DNA of 64,000 nt from Microbacterium enclense (GCF_001456955.1 NZ_KQ758469.1:188926-252925), one strand, 5' to 3'; counted from the stretch's first letter, positions 15,860 through 25,530 are shown. Translations and numbers: made by a program. Notes: a model not told the origin generated them from the letters alone.

Positions 15860-18800
15860 TCAGTTCTGCGCGTTGTACGGCGCCTCGACGGTCGACGTGG
15901 TCTTCGTCCCGTCGACCGTGGCCGTGGCCGTCACGGTGGCCGTGCCGGCGGGGATCGTCGCCCGCGTGGAGTTGACGATCGCGCTGACGGTCTGGCCGGG
16001 CCGGACCTCGGCGAAGGCCTTCTTCCCGTAGGCCGTGACGACGTCGATCCGCACCGGTACCGCCGAGCGGTTGACGGCGGCGACGGCGACGTACGCCTTG
16101 CCCGCGATCTTGCGCGTGGATGCCGTGGCATCCACCTTCAGAGCGGGCGCGGGCGCCGCCGGCTTCATCGCGGTGAAGGTCAGCTTGTCGAGGTTGGGTG
16201 CCCACTGCGAGCGCAGACCCAGTGTCGGGAAGCGCTGTGAGATGAAGGTGGTGCCGTTGAAGTCCGGCGCCTCCTTCGACGCGAACGTGACGGTGTTCGC
16301 GCCCGCCTTCAGCTGCACGGGAACGGTCAGGTCCCAGAACTGGTTCGCGTTGTAGCTCTGCGGGAAGAGCACCTGCTGGACGGGACCGCCGTTCACCGAC
16401 ACGTCGGCGCGGCGCGCGACCGGGTCGGGGTTGTAGTGCGACGCCGGGGACTGCTCTTCGTTCGAGTAGCGCACCGTCATCGCGTAGGTGCCCGCCTGCG
16501 CGACCGTCACCGTGTGAGTGAGGGTGTTGCCGTTGTTCTGCGCCCCGCCGATTCCGACGACCGCCTTGCCGCCGCTGGCGAGCGAGAGGTTCTGCGTCTT
16601 CGTCGCGCCGGCCAGCACGCCGGCCTCGGCCTCGATCGTCTGCGCGGCGAGCTTTCCGCCCGATGCGCCGACGGAGATGCGGTCCAGGGCGAGGGTTCCG
16701 CTGCCGCCGACGATCTCGACCTTATTGATGCCTCCGACCAGGAACGCCGGAATCGTGGCGGTGTCGGTGACCTCGCCGAGGTCGACGCCGTTGACTGTAA
16801 CCTTCGCGATGCCGCCGCCCAGGGTCTTCACCTCGAGCGACTTCTCGGAGTCGTCCTTGTTGTACACCCAGAAGGTGGCGGACTGGTCCGCACCCACCCC
16901 GACGTAGCCCGACCCGGAGACGCCGCCGCGATCGTACGCCGGCGCCGCGCCGCGGAGCACCGCGTTCTCGGCCTCGTAGAGGGGCGCGTAGGCGGCGTTG
17001 GGAAGGGTCACGTCGATCTTGTCGATGATGGCCGCACCCGTGGTCGCCTTGGTGCCGTCGAGGCTGCGCGCGGCGAGGGTGATGGTGTTCTTGCCCGCGT
17101 TCAGGGCGACCTTGGTGTCGGTGTGGTCCCACACGACCCACTTGTAGCCCAGGTCGGCGAAGATTTCCTGCTCGGCAGCGCCGTTCACCCGGAGGAACAT
17201 GTTGACCGGGCCCTGCGCTTCGTTGCGGGCCTCCTTGTTGTAGGCGTTGGCCAGCACGCTGAGGTCGTAGGTCCCGGCCTGAGGGACGTCGACCTCGAAG
17301 TTCAACGCGAGGGTCGAATTCGTCTCGATTCCGCCGACGTTGCGCTCTCCCGACGTGTAGAACTTCGCCACGTCGCGCGGCGATCCCTCGGGACCGTTGT
17401 TGTAATACGGCGCGCCGGTGTGGGCGGCCGCCTCGGCCTCGTAGACGCCGCGCCACGACACGGAGGGGACCGAGGGCGAGGTCGTGTCGGTGCCCGGCGT
17501 CACGACGATCTCGTAGGCCGAGTCCTTGCCGAGCGCGGGCAGGTCGCCCTCGCCGAAGGCCAGCTCGAGGGTGCCGTTCTCGACCGGGGCGTCGTACTCC
17601 TTGACGGTCTGCGGTTCGGCGGAATCACCGATCTGCCCCGTCCATCGGATGTCGCGGATCAGCACGTGGGCGGCGCCTCCGATGGAGGACGGCAGGTTGT
17701 CGATGTAGACCTTCTGCGCGCCGGTCGATCCGCCGATGAGGGCCTTGACCTGCTGCTTGGTGTCGTCGATCGTCGCGACGCCCTGGAGGGTGTAGCTGAC
17801 GTCGGGCTGCGGGGGCGTGACCCGCACGGTGTCGCCGGTCATGTTGCCGTACGAGTTCAGCAGCCACCACTGGCCGTTGCCACGGTTGGCTTCGACGGCG
17901 GAGTCGGAGAGGTTGCCGTCGATGTTCCAGTAGGCGATGTCGGCGTCGATCTTGCTGTCTTCGACCGCGGAGATCCACTGGATCATCTGCGCGGGAACCG
18001 AGGTGTGGTAGTTGAAGGCGTACTCGTTCACGTTGATGGGCAGTTCCGTGCCCTCCCACTTCGTGCCGGCGAAGAAGCCTTTCTCCCAGGTGCGGTAGCG
18101 GGCGACGCTCGAGCGGATCGTCGCGGGATCGCTCAGCTCGTGCCAGGTCACGACCTCGGGCACGGTGTCGTTGGCGACGGCGTGCTTCATGAATCCCTCG
18201 ACCTGGTTGAACAGGATGCTGGTGTTGGGACCGGCGATCCGCGCGTTGGGAAGCTCCGCCTTGATCGCGCGGTAGAAGTCGTCCCAGGCGGCGAGGAAAC
18301 GGGTCGGGTCATCCAGCCAGCTGACGCCCCAGAAGCTCTCTCCCCCGTTGCCGTACATGTTGCCCTCGGGCTCGTTGAACGGCACGAACACGATGTTGTC
18401 CTGGTACTCCGCGGGCAGTTGCTTGACCTGCTTCACCTGGTCGATGACCGACTGCTTGAACCACGCCGTCTTCTCGGCACCGTTGTTGCCCGGCACCTGG
18501 TACGGGAAGCCGCGGTTGATGTCGGTCATGTAGATGTAGACGTCGCCGTCGGACGAGTCCGCGAGAGGCTTGACCACTTCGAGCGCGTCGGCACCGGGGT
18601 GCTGGGGTCCGTCCTGGGCCTTCGTCGAGACGGTGCGGAGCTGGATGCCGTCGATCAGGTTGTTCGAGGGCAGGCCCGGCCCGTACAGACCGTAAAGGGT
18701 TCCGGACGCACCGCCCATGAAGGCGCCGGTCCGGTCGGCGACGTCGATGGAGAGCTCGCCGGGCGTGATGACACGCACGGTCGCCGTGACGGCGGTCGTG

Positions 18801-19810
18801 GTTCCGTCGACCACCCCGTTCACGGTGAACGAGCCGCGCCGGGCGTAGGCGGACGCCGGGACGGTCTCCCAGGTGACGGGAGCCAGGCGTTCCTGGCCGT
18901 CACTGAACATCGCGCGCACGCCGGGCAGGGTGGGCGCCGTGCCCACCGTGGTGCGCGTCTGCGTCGTCGTCTCGAGCAGTTCGGTGACCGTGGGCGCGGA
19001 CGCGCCGGCGAGGTCGCGCACCTGCTGCGGCGACAGAACGGTGTCGTAGACCTGGAAGTCGTCGACCGCGCCGGTGAAGAAGGGGTGCGCTCCGGTCCAG
19101 AAGGGTTGTCCGATGTACCCCGAGTTCGGCGACGCCGCCCCGTAGAGCGCCTGGGCGACGTCGATGCCCACGTTGGTGCGGCTGACCTCCAGACCGTCCA
19201 GGTAGAAGATGACGTTGTCACGGTCGAGGGTCGTGGTGACCAGATGCCACTCGTCGGCCGGGAGGGCTGTCGCCGACCGCGCGCCGACCTCCTGCCCGTT
19301 GGTCGCCGGCTTGGCGCTCGAGCGGGCCACGCCGTCTTCGAATTTGGGGGTGTAGAACGTCGCGCTGTCGCGGTCCTTCCCCAAGACGTAAAGCCACTCG
19401 AAGACCTCGCTCCCCTCCCACTTCACCCAGGACGAGATCGTCGTTCCCTGGAGGCCTTCGAACAGACCGGCCGGGACGGTGACGTAGGGCGCGGTCGTCG
19501 AGGTGCGACCCCCACCGCTCAGATGAAGGGCCTTGCCGCCCCCGGGGCGGTCGACGAGCTTCGCCGACCCCGGGTTGGTGAGCGTGCCGTCGCGGCCGTC
19601 ACCCGACGTGTCTTCGATGGTCGCGGTCGGTGCGGCGGCGCCGTCGAAGTCGTAGTCCAGGATCAGGTGGTCGGCGGCGGTGACAGCCGGTGTGGCCGCC
19701 CGCGCGCTGTCGGGGACGGCTGGTTGACCGATGGCGAGAGCGGCGACGGCCAGTCCTGCTGTCACTGCTGCGATGGGCGTGCCGGAGGCGAGCCGCGGTG
19801 ATGACCTCAT
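15860..19810 (-). CDS. secreted multidomain glycoside hydrolase, GH39-like
   Basis: A 1,316-residue exported protein: signal peptide (~1-38), LamG/concanavalin-like domain (~45-265), Ig-like linker (~280-345), a clan GH-A catalytic domain (~350-690), two or more beta-sandwich CBM35/CBM6-like domains (~790-1220) and the C-terminal module shared with the other secreted enzymes. The NEP motif gives the likely acid/base Glu480 (FVPFNEPEG), and Glu596 (NVNEYAF) is the likely nucleophile. A spacing of 116 fits GH39, which includes arabinofuranosidases acting on arabinogalactan. The exact substrate is unknown. Start 19810 follows GAGGAA; ATG 19828 is the alternative. Its copy of the C-terminal module lacks both conserved cysteines. 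Confidence 0.8.
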   Translation of the reverse strand: MRSSPRLASGTPIAAVTAGLAVAALAIGQPAVPDSARAATPAVTAADHLILDYDFDGAAAPTATIEDTSGDGRDGTLTNPGSAKLVDRPGGGKALHLSGGGRTSTTAPYVTVPAGLFEGLQGTTISSWVKWEGSEVFEWLYVLGKDRDSATFYTPKFEDGVARSSAKPATNGQEVGARSATALPADEWHLVTTTLDRDNVIFYLDGLEVSRTNVGIDVAQALYGAASPNSGYIGQPFWTGAHPFFTGAVDDFQVYDTVLSPQQVRDLAGASAPTVTELLETTTQTRTTVGTAPTLPGVRAMFSDGQERLAPVTWETVPASAYARRGSFTVNGVVDGTTTAVTATVRVITPGELSIDVADRTGAFMGGASGTLYGLYGPGLPSNNLIDGIQLRTVSTKAQDGPQHPGADALEVVKPLADSSDGDVYIYMTDINRGFPYQVPGNNGAEKTAWFKQSVIDQVKQVKQLPAEYQDNIVFVPFNEPEGNMYGNGGESFWGVSWLDDPTRFLAAWDDFYRAIKAELPNARIAGPNTSILFNQVEGFMKHAVANDTVPEVVTWHELSDPATIRSSVARYRTWEKGFFAGTKWEGTELPINVNEYAFNYHTSVPAQMIQWISAVEDSKIDADIAYWNIDGNLSDSAVEANRGNGQWWLLNSYGNMTGDTVRVTPPQPDVSYTLQGVATIDDTKQQVKALIGGSTGAQKVYIDNLPSSIGGAAHVLIRDIRWTGQIGDSAEPQTVKEYDAPVENGTLELAFGEGDLPALGKDSAYEIVVTPGTDTTSPSVPSVSWRGVYEAEAAAHTGAPYYNNGPEGSPRDVAKFYTSGERNVGGIETNSTLALNFEVDVPQAGTYDLSVLANAYNKEARNEAQGPVNMFLRVNGAAEQEIFADLGYKWVVWDHTDTKVALNAGKNTITLAARSLDGTKATTGAAIIDKIDVTLPNAAYAPLYEAENAVLRGAAPAYDRGGVSGSGYVGVGADQSATFWVYNKDDSEKSLEVKTLGGGIAKVTVNGVDLGEVTDTATIPAFLVGGINKVEIVGGSGTLALDRISVGASGGKLAAQTIEAEAGVLAGATKTQNLSLASGGKAVVGIGGAQNNGNTLTHTVTVAQAGTYAMTVRYSNEEQSPASHYNPDPVARRADVSVNGGPVQQVLFPQSYNANQFWDLTVPVQLKAGANTVTFASKEAPDFNGTTFISQRFPTLGLRSQWAPNLDKLTFTAMKPAAPAPALKVDATASTRKIAGKAYVAVAAVNRSAVPVRIDVVTAYGKKAFAEVRPGQTVSAIVNSTRATIPAGTATVTATATVDGTKTTSTVEAPYNAQN

Positions 19811-19875
19811 TGGGGGGTTCCTCGTCATTGAGTGGGTGTCCGATACGGCGGTCGTATCGGGGTTCAGGTGATGTA

Positions 19876-19889
19876 TTGAACCGGTTCGA
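19876..19889. promoter_or_regulatory. LacI operator before the GH39-like gene
   Basis: TTGAACCGGTTCGA is a 14-base inverted repeat with one mismatch, 66 bases upstream of the enzyme start. It matches the sites beside both nearby LacI genes, so one or both regulators probably control this enzyme. Confidence 0.75.
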
Positions 19890-19924
19890 CGATGGGCGAC
19901 GAACCGGGCGCGCTCCGCGCCTTC

Positions 19925-20926
19925 TCAGGCGGTGCTCCCCCTGTCGGTGAGCTCGGGCTCGATGAAACGGACGACGGACGGCCCGCCCTGCGGAGCGACG
20001 ATCCGGCGAACCAGCTGCTGGACAGCCTCCCGACCCAGTCCGTCGGGCGAGGTCTCGACCGCGGTGTAGGGCAGCAGGAAGGTGCGGCCGAAATTGCGCG
20101 GGTACAGGCTGACCACCGACAGGTCGCGCGGAACGACCGTGCCGCGCTCCCGCAGAACCGCGGGGAGGGCGGCGATGGAGGCATCGTTGTGCACGATCAC
20201 CCCCGTAGCCTGCGCGTGGGCGTCGAGGATGGCGTTGAGGCTCCGCTCGACCGCCGGCTGCTGCGACTCGCCGTAATGGGCGTGCACCGTGAGCCCGTGC
20301 TGCGCGGCCCGCTCGAGCGCGGCGTCGCGGAAACGCCAGGCGTACGCCCCGCCTCGGTCGAAGACGTGGCGGGGCGGAGACACGAGGACGATCTCGCGGT
20401 GGCCGAGGTCGTGCAGATGGTCGACGAGGAGCCGGGCCGCTCCCTCGAAATCGAGGTCGAAGACGTCGAGCTCATCCGTGTCTCTCGGGAGACCGACGAG
20501 GGCGGCAGGCTGCCGCGCCTTCATCAGCGCCGGGAGGCGCGGGTCTTCGTGGGTGACGTCGAGCAGGACCACGCCGTCCACCATGTTGGACGAGGTGATG
20601 CGCTGGATGGCCTCCGCCCCGTGATCGTCGGTGATCATCAGGATGTCGTAGCCCAGCTCTCGCGCCGCCGTCGTGATCGCGAGGATGTACTGCAGCATCG
20701 CCGGGGGGAACTCGTCGTCATGGAACTGCAGGAGGAGTCCGAGGACCATGGTCTGCGAGGTGGCGAGGGCGCGGGCACCGGCATTGACCGTGAACCCCAG
20801 ATCGGCGATGGCGGCATCGATCCGCTCGCGCGTCTCGCGCGAGATCGGCCGGTTTCCCGACAGCGCGTACGAGACGGTGCTGCGGGAGACGCCGACGGCC
20901 TTCGCGACATCGGCGATGTTGACCAT
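19925..20926 (-). CDS. LacI-family transcriptional regulator (first of two paralogues)
   Basis: A 333-residue repressor with an N-terminal HTH (MVNIADVAKAVGVSRSTVSY), hinge helix (NAGARALATSQ) and a periplasmic-binding-protein-like sensor domain. Its HTH is almost identical to that of the LacI at 23133, including the recognition stretch RSTVSYALSG, so both should bind the same operator. It lies between the GH39-like and GH63-like genes on the same strand. An operator sits 16 bases before its own start, suggesting autoregulation. The ligand is probably an oligosaccharide from the locus substrate; this is inferred from neighbours. Confidence 0.9.
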   Translation of the reverse strand: MVNIADVAKAVGVSRSTVSYALSGNRPISRETRERIDAAIADLGFTVNAGARALATSQTMVLGLLLQFHDDEFPPAMLQYILAITTAARELGYDILMITDDHGAEAIQRITSSNMVDGVVLLDVTHEDPRLPALMKARQPAALVGLPRDTDELDVFDLDFEGAARLLVDHLHDLGHREIVLVSPPRHVFDRGGAYAWRFRDAALERAAQHGLTVHAHYGESQQPAVERSLNAILDAHAQATGVIVHNDASIAALPAVLRERGTVVPRDLSVVSLYPRNFGRTFLLPYTAVETSPDGLGREAVQQLVRRIVAPQGGPSVVRFIEPELTDRGSTA

Positions 20927-20941
20927 GCGTCCCCCTCGTCA

Positions 20942-20955
20942 TCGAACTGGTTCGA
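20942..20955. promoter_or_regulatory. LacI operator before the first paralogue
   Basis: TCGAACTGGTTCGA differs from a perfect palindrome only at the centre and lies 16-29 bases upstream of the regulator start, placing it at or near the promoter. Confidence 0.75.
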
Positions 20956-21006
20956 CTACGGTAACCACCGTTCGCCGACGACGCAAGAGGCGATCGCCGG
21001 CGATCC

Positions 21007-22737
21007 TCAGTATCGCGCGGAACGCCGCGATGCGTCGCGGGCGAGGATGAGATACGCCGCGGCCGTCCACGTATAGGCGCGGTCTCGAAGCCCCTCGCCG
21101 GTCTGGGCGTCGAAGTTCTCGGCGAAGCCGCCGTTCTCGCACAGTCGCAGGAAGCGCGCGCCGATCTCGTCGGCCAGGTCGTCATGACCGGCGCGGCGGA
21201 GTCCGTCCTCGATCAGCAGGGTCGAAGGCGCCCAGATCGGACCGCGCCAGTAGCCGTCGCGCGCGTAGTGCGCACTGTCGGGGCGCTCGGTGGCCGGGCC
21301 CCAGGGGGTGACGAACGGGCGGATGCCGTCGGCGAGGGCGTCTCGCACGGCGCCGGAGAGGTGGTCGGCCGCCACGATGGCGAGCGAGGGCAGCAGGCTC
21401 GAGCGCGTGGCATCCTCACCGTCGACGGCCCCGCGGGCCACGTACCCGTCACCGGTCCAGAGCTGGTGCAGACCGTCGGAGATCGCCGCGATCTCGACCC
21501 GCCAGGGTGCGGGATCGTCGTGGAGCTCGTCGGCGAGCTCGGCCAGCACCTCGAGCTGCACGAGCAGGAAGCCGGCGAGGTCGGGCGACTCGATGACGCG
21601 ATGGCGGTCGAACGTGGTGGCGTTGTCCCACCCGCTGTCGTTGCCGTGCTGGTAATGCGGCAGCGCGTGGCCCGGGATGCGACGGTGCTCGAGCCAGAAG
21701 CGGGTCCAGCGGGCGAGCCTGTCGTAGGCGTCCCTCAACTGGGCGGGGGAGAGCTCGACGCCCTCGTCGCGCAGCCGCCGCAACGCCCACCCGTGGATGG
21801 GCGGCTTGACGAAGTTGTACAGCCGTTCGGAGTGGGCGACCGAGTCGGGAAGGGCGCCGGAGGCGTCTTGATGGTCGAACGGGACGAAGAACTGATCGAG
21901 GGCCAGATCGGGAAGACCGGATGCCAGGGCGAGGGCGTTGAAGCAGTGATCCCAGCTCCACACCTTGTCCATCCAGTGCTTCGACATCAGCACGGACTCG
22001 CGCGCGAAGAAGCCGGCGGGCGAGACGGTGGCGGACCACAGGACGTAGGCGGCGAGCAGCGAAGCATCGCTCCGCGATGAGGAAGCGTCGGCCTCGCCGG
22101 CCCACGGCGCGACCGCGTCGGCATATGCGCCGAACTCCTCTGCGACCTCCTCGACGCACGCGTCGAACGACCGCGTGAGCGACAAGGGCGGGCGCGAGGT
22201 CTCGTACTCCTCGATCGCGATCTCCCACCCGGTGTCGTCGCCCGTCACCGTGACCGCCCGGGTGGCGGCGCCGAGGGATTCCGCGCCGTCGATGTGGAGG
22301 GCGCCCCGGAGGAGGGTCACGCGATAACGGCATCCCGTCTCGTACGAGGTGAACACGGCGCTCCCGTCGCGCGGATCGCGGTAGAGGTAGGTGCCGGTGA
22401 ACGGGGTGAGCTCGGCGGCGGCCTCGGCGAGGCGCATCGACGCACCGGCCTCGCCTCGGATCCGCACGACGTCGGAGGCCGCGAACACGGCGCACACGGA
22501 TCGGGACCCGTCCGACCAGCGCAGGCGGGAGGCGTCGGCGTCGACCGTCCACGCGGCCTCGGCATCCGGACCGGCGGGCCGCAACGACAGGACCGCGTGC
22601 ATGCCCGTGCGATGCGACACGAGGTGGACGTCGTCGACCGTCACGTGCGCCGCGACGACGGGAGAGAGGTTGATCCAGGCGCCGCGCCTGCTGAAGGGGA
22701 CGTGCCGCACGTCGAAGGCGGGGATGGTGCGCGTCAT
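21007..22737 (-). CDS. GH63/MGH1-like alpha/alpha-barrel glycoside hydrolase
   Basis: This 576-residue cytosolic protein (no signal peptide) has an N-terminal beta-rich domain (~1-210) and an alpha/alpha-barrel. The barrel carries KVWSWDHCFNALAL, HGNDSGWDNATTFD and DGYWRGPIWAPSTLLI, a pattern of GH63 and mannosylglycerate-hydrolase-like enzymes. Acidic residues in WSWDH and DSGWD are candidate catalytic groups. The substrate is unknown; context suggests processing of an imported oligosaccharide. ATG 22737 is used; the frame to 22839 crosses an operator-bearing spacer. It is transcribed divergently from the second LacI gene. Confidence 0.78.
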   Translation of the reverse strand: MTRTIPAFDVRHVPFSRRGAWINLSPVVAAHVTVDDVHLVSHRTGMHAVLSLRPAGPDAEAAWTVDADASRLRWSDGSRSVCAVFAASDVVRIRGEAGASMRLAEAAAELTPFTGTYLYRDPRDGSAVFTSYETGCRYRVTLLRGALHIDGAESLGAATRAVTVTGDDTGWEIAIEEYETSRPPLSLTRSFDACVEEVAEEFGAYADAVAPWAGEADASSSRSDASLLAAYVLWSATVSPAGFFARESVLMSKHWMDKVWSWDHCFNALALASGLPDLALDQFFVPFDHQDASGALPDSVAHSERLYNFVKPPIHGWALRRLRDEGVELSPAQLRDAYDRLARWTRFWLEHRRIPGHALPHYQHGNDSGWDNATTFDRHRVIESPDLAGFLLVQLEVLAELADELHDDPAPWRVEIAAISDGLHQLWTGDGYVARGAVDGEDATRSSLLPSLAIVAADHLSGAVRDALADGIRPFVTPWGPATERPDSAHYARDGYWRGPIWAPSTLLIEDGLRRAGHDDLADEIGARFLRLCENGGFAENFDAQTGEGLRDRAYTWTAAAYLILARDASRRSARY

Positions 22738-22845
22738 GAAGGGCTCCACTTCACTGTCGTAGCCCGCGCGACGATCATGGCGACGTCGCCGGGCGGCTCC
22801 GGGGTCGTGCCGACGCCATCGTCCGACGACGGGGACCACCCGCAG

Positions 22846-22859
22846 GAGAACCGGTTCGA
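22846..22859. promoter_or_regulatory. LacI operator before the GH63-like gene
   Basis: GAGAACCGGTTCGA has an intact GAACCGGTTC core with a degenerate left end. It lies 109 bases upstream of the GH63-like start and 270 bases before the rightward LacI gene. Confidence 0.65.
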
Positions 22860-23086
22860 TGAGCCTACTATCGGTCCCACCCTCGACGCGCTACCTGCGA
22901 GCCGGACGTTCTGCGAGCGGCTCGCCGCGTCGACCGCCGGCGCGCTCCCTCCGGACCGGCCGCCCTGGTAGCCGCTCGCCGCGGGCGCCTCCGCGACCGG
23001 ACGCGCCCGCTCCGTCGACGCCCCGACGGCGTCGTTATGCATTCGCGACATGGGTGTCTTGCGACGCCCTCGCGGCTGATCTATTG

Positions 23087-23116
23087 TCGAACCGGTTCGC
23101 AAGAGAACCGGTTCGA
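23087..23116. promoter_or_regulatory. tandem LacI operators before the importer operon
   Basis: Two copies of the GAACCGGTTC core (TCGAACCGGTTCGC at 23087-23100 and GAGAACCGGTTCGA at 23103-23116) have centres 16 bp apart, ending 16 bases before the LacI start. Tandem sites suggest tight, possibly cooperative repression. Confidence 0.8.
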
Positions 23117-23132
23117 CAGCAGAGGAGCTCGC

Positions 23133-24158
23133 ATGGTCACCATCGGCGATGTCGCGAAAGCGGCCGGTGTCTCGCGCAGCACGGTCTCCTACGCCCTATC
23201 GGGGAAGCGGTCCATCTCCCCCGAGGTGCGCGAGCGGGTCGAGACCGTCATCCGCTCCCTGAACTTCACGCCGAATGCCGGCGCGCGCGCCCTGGCCACG
23301 TCGCAGACCAACGTCATCGCCTTGCTCGCGCAGTTCCTCACCGACGAGTTCGCCCCCGCCATGCTGCAGTACATCCTCGGCGTGACCGACCGCGCGCGCG
23401 AGCTCGGATACGACACCCTCATGGTTACCGAGGAAGACGGCGTGAAAGCGCTCAAGCGCATCTCCGACTCGCGGATGGTCGACGGGTTCGTCCTGCTCAA
23501 CGTGGCGGAGCACGACGAGCGCCTGAACCTTCTGCGTACCGCCGTCCAGCCGGGAGCGCTCATCGGCCTCCCGAGCGACCCGCACGGTCTCGACGTCTTC
23601 GACCTCGACTTCGCCGCGGCGGGACGCCTCATGGTCGACCGCCTCTACGGCCTGGGCCACCGCGAGATGGTGCTCGTCTCACAGCCGCAGCACGTCGTGG
23701 AACGCGGGGGCGCGTACGTCTGGCGACTCGCGAACGCCGCTCACTCCCGCGCCGAGGAGCTCGGGGCCCGCCTGCACACGTACTTCGGCGCATCGGCGCA
23801 ACCGGAGATCGGTGCCGATCTTCACCGCTTCCTCGACGCGCACCCCGGCGCCACGGGCCTGCTGCTGAACAACGAAGCCGCAGCGGCCGCCCTGCCCAGC
23901 GTCCTGCAGACGAGGCACCTCCGGGCGCCCGACGACCTCTCCGTCATCGGCCGTTACTCCGACGACTTCGCCCGCACCTTCTCGCTCCCCTACTCCGCCG
24001 TCGACAGCGCGGCGGCGGAGCTCGGGCGGCGAGCGGTCGAACAGCTCGTCCGGCACATCGAGAACCACACGTCCGACCACGTCGTCGAACTGATCCCGCC
24101 CGTCATCACCGAGCGCGGATCCGTCGGCGCACCACCGCCAGCCCACGACCTGCGCTGA
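23133..24158 (+). CDS. LacI-family transcriptional regulator (second paralogue)
   Basis: A 341-residue LacI protein with HTH MVTIGDVAKAAGVSRSTVSY, hinge NAGARALATSQTN and sensor domain, closely related to the regulator at 19925-20926. ATG 23133 follows AGAGGAG; a frame extension to 23037 is rejected because it crosses the operators. It is the first gene of a co-directional set: LacI, binding protein, two permeases and GH127. It therefore probably represses its own operon until the imported sugar binds. Confidence 0.92.
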   Translation: MVTIGDVAKAAGVSRSTVSYALSGKRSISPEVRERVETVIRSLNFTPNAGARALATSQTNVIALLAQFLTDEFAPAMLQYILGVTDRARELGYDTLMVTEEDGVKALKRISDSRMVDGFVLLNVAEHDERLNLLRTAVQPGALIGLPSDPHGLDVFDLDFAAAGRLMVDRLYGLGHREMVLVSQPQHVVERGGAYVWRLANAAHSRAEELGARLHTYFGASAQPEIGADLHRFLDAHPGATGLLLNNEAAAAALPSVLQTRHLRAPDDLSVIGRYSDDFARTFSLPYSAVDSAAAELGRRAVEQLVRHIENHTSDHVVELIPPVITERGSVGAPPPAHDLR

Positions 24159-24208
24159 CTCACTCACCCCGACTGGGGTATCCAGTCACCCGTTCAAGGA
24201 GGAACACC

Positions 24209-25465
24209 ATGATCGCCCGATCCCTGCGCGTACCCGTCGCGCTCGTCACCACGCTCGCCGCCGTCGGCGCGCTCGCCGGCTGCTCCAGCACCGCCTCCGG
24301 CGGCGACTCCAGCGCCGAATCCGGCACCTACACCTGGTGGGACCCGTACCCGCAGCACGAGGAGGGTTCGGACTGGGCCAACCGCGTCCAGGCGTGCGGT
24401 GACGCCGCCGGCGTGACCATCCAGCGCACGGCGTACGACACCACCGCGCTCACCAACCAGGCGCTGCTGGCGGCGCAGGAGAACAACTCCCCCGACGTCA
24501 TCCTGCTCGACAACCCGGCGGTGTCCACCCTCGCGGAGACGGGCATGGTCTCGACCGTCGACGAGCTGGGCCTCGACGTCTCGAGCATCGACGAGAACCT
24601 CCTCGCCGCGGGCGAACTCGACGGCAAGACCTACGGCATCCCCGTCGGCGCCAACACCCTCGCCCTCTACTACAACGCCGACGTCCTCGCCGCCGCCGGA
24701 GTCGACCCCGCGTCCATCACCGACTGGGCGTCGCTCGACGCCGCCCTCGCGAAGGTCTCCAGCACGGGCAAGCGCGGCATCACCTTCTCCGCCCTGAACA
24801 CCGAGGAGGGATCGTTCCAATTCCTCCCCTGGTTCTGGGGTGCGGGCGCCGAGCTCACCCAGCTCGACTCGCCGGAGGCGATCGAGGCCCTCACGCTGTG
24901 GAAGGGCTGGGTCGACGGCGGGTACGCACCCAACTCGGTCATCACCAACTCGCAGAACACGGTCTGGGAGGAGTTCCTGACGGGCGAGTTCGCCTTCGCC
25001 GAGAACGGCACCTGGCAGGTCAACAGCGCGGCCGAGGCCCCCTTCAAGACCGGTGTCATCACGCTGCCCGCGAAGAACGGCGGTGCCGCGGCGGCCCCCA
25101 CCGGCGGCGAGTTCATCATCGCTCCCGTCCAGCAGGACACCGCCCGATACGACATCACCCGTCAGATCATCGAGTGCATGACGACGCCGGAAGGATTCGT
25201 CGAGACCGCGAACACGTTCGCGTACTACATCCCGCCGACCGCCGAAGGCCAGGAAGCCCTCCTCGAGGAGCACCCCGACCTCGAGACCTGGGTGTCGGCC
25301 GTGCAGGCCGCCAAGGGACGCACCAGCGACAACCTCGGTACCAAGTACCCGGTGATCTCCGAGCAGCTGTGGACGGCCGTGCAGAGTGCTCTGTCGGGCG
25401 CGGCGACCCCCGAAGCCGCCCTCGAGGCCGCGCAGACCGCAGCGGCCGCGGAAACCGGAAAGTAA
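24209..25465 (+). CDS. sugar ABC transporter substrate-binding lipoprotein
   Basis: A 418-residue family-1 extracellular binding protein. The lipoprotein signal ends GALAGC. Family blocks include SPDVILLDNPAVSTLAE, YGIPVGANTLALYYNADVL and FAFAENGTWQV. It delivers an oligosaccharide to the two permeases that follow. ATG 24209 has a strong AAGGAGG site. Context with cytosolic GH127 points to arabino-oligosaccharides. No ATPase gene is in the operon, so it probably uses a shared MsmK/MalK-type ATPase encoded elsewhere. Confidence 0.93.
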   Translation: MIARSLRVPVALVTTLAAVGALAGCSSTASGGDSSAESGTYTWWDPYPQHEEGSDWANRVQACGDAAGVTIQRTAYDTTALTNQALLAAQENNSPDVILLDNPAVSTLAETGMVSTVDELGLDVSSIDENLLAAGELDGKTYGIPVGANTLALYYNADVLAAAGVDPASITDWASLDAALAKVSSTGKRGITFSALNTEEGSFQFLPWFWGAGAELTQLDSPEAIEALTLWKGWVDGGYAPNSVITNSQNTVWEEFLTGEFAFAENGTWQVNSAAEAPFKTGVITLPAKNGGAAAAPTGGEFIIAPVQQDTARYDITRQIIECMTTPEGFVETANTFAYYIPPTAEGQEALLEEHPDLETWVSAVQAAKGRTSDNLGTKYPVISEQLWTAVQSALSGAATPEAALEAAQTAAAAETGK

Positions 25466-25530
25466 CACTCCACCACCGAGCGTCCGGGGCGGGAGCCGTC
25501 GTTCCCGCCCCGGACCCGAGGGGACACTCC

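Larger units (their letters stand above)
22738..23132. other. divergent control region with LacI operators
   Basis: This spacer separates the leftward GH63-like gene from the rightward LacI-importer-GH127 operon. It contains one operator-like palindrome near the left gene and two near the right gene, and no supported coding sequence. Confidence 0.7.

Noticed and set aside
16436..19801. A plus-strand frame of 1,121 codons opposite the GH39-like gene
   Set aside because: Composition is biased and no motif is found. The opposite strand encodes a coherent LamG/GH39/CBM protein.
22859..24208. N-terminal extension of the binding protein at 24209
   Set aside because: It reads through the operators and the LacI gene out of frame. 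ATG 24209 has a strong ribosome site and a proper lipoprotein signal.
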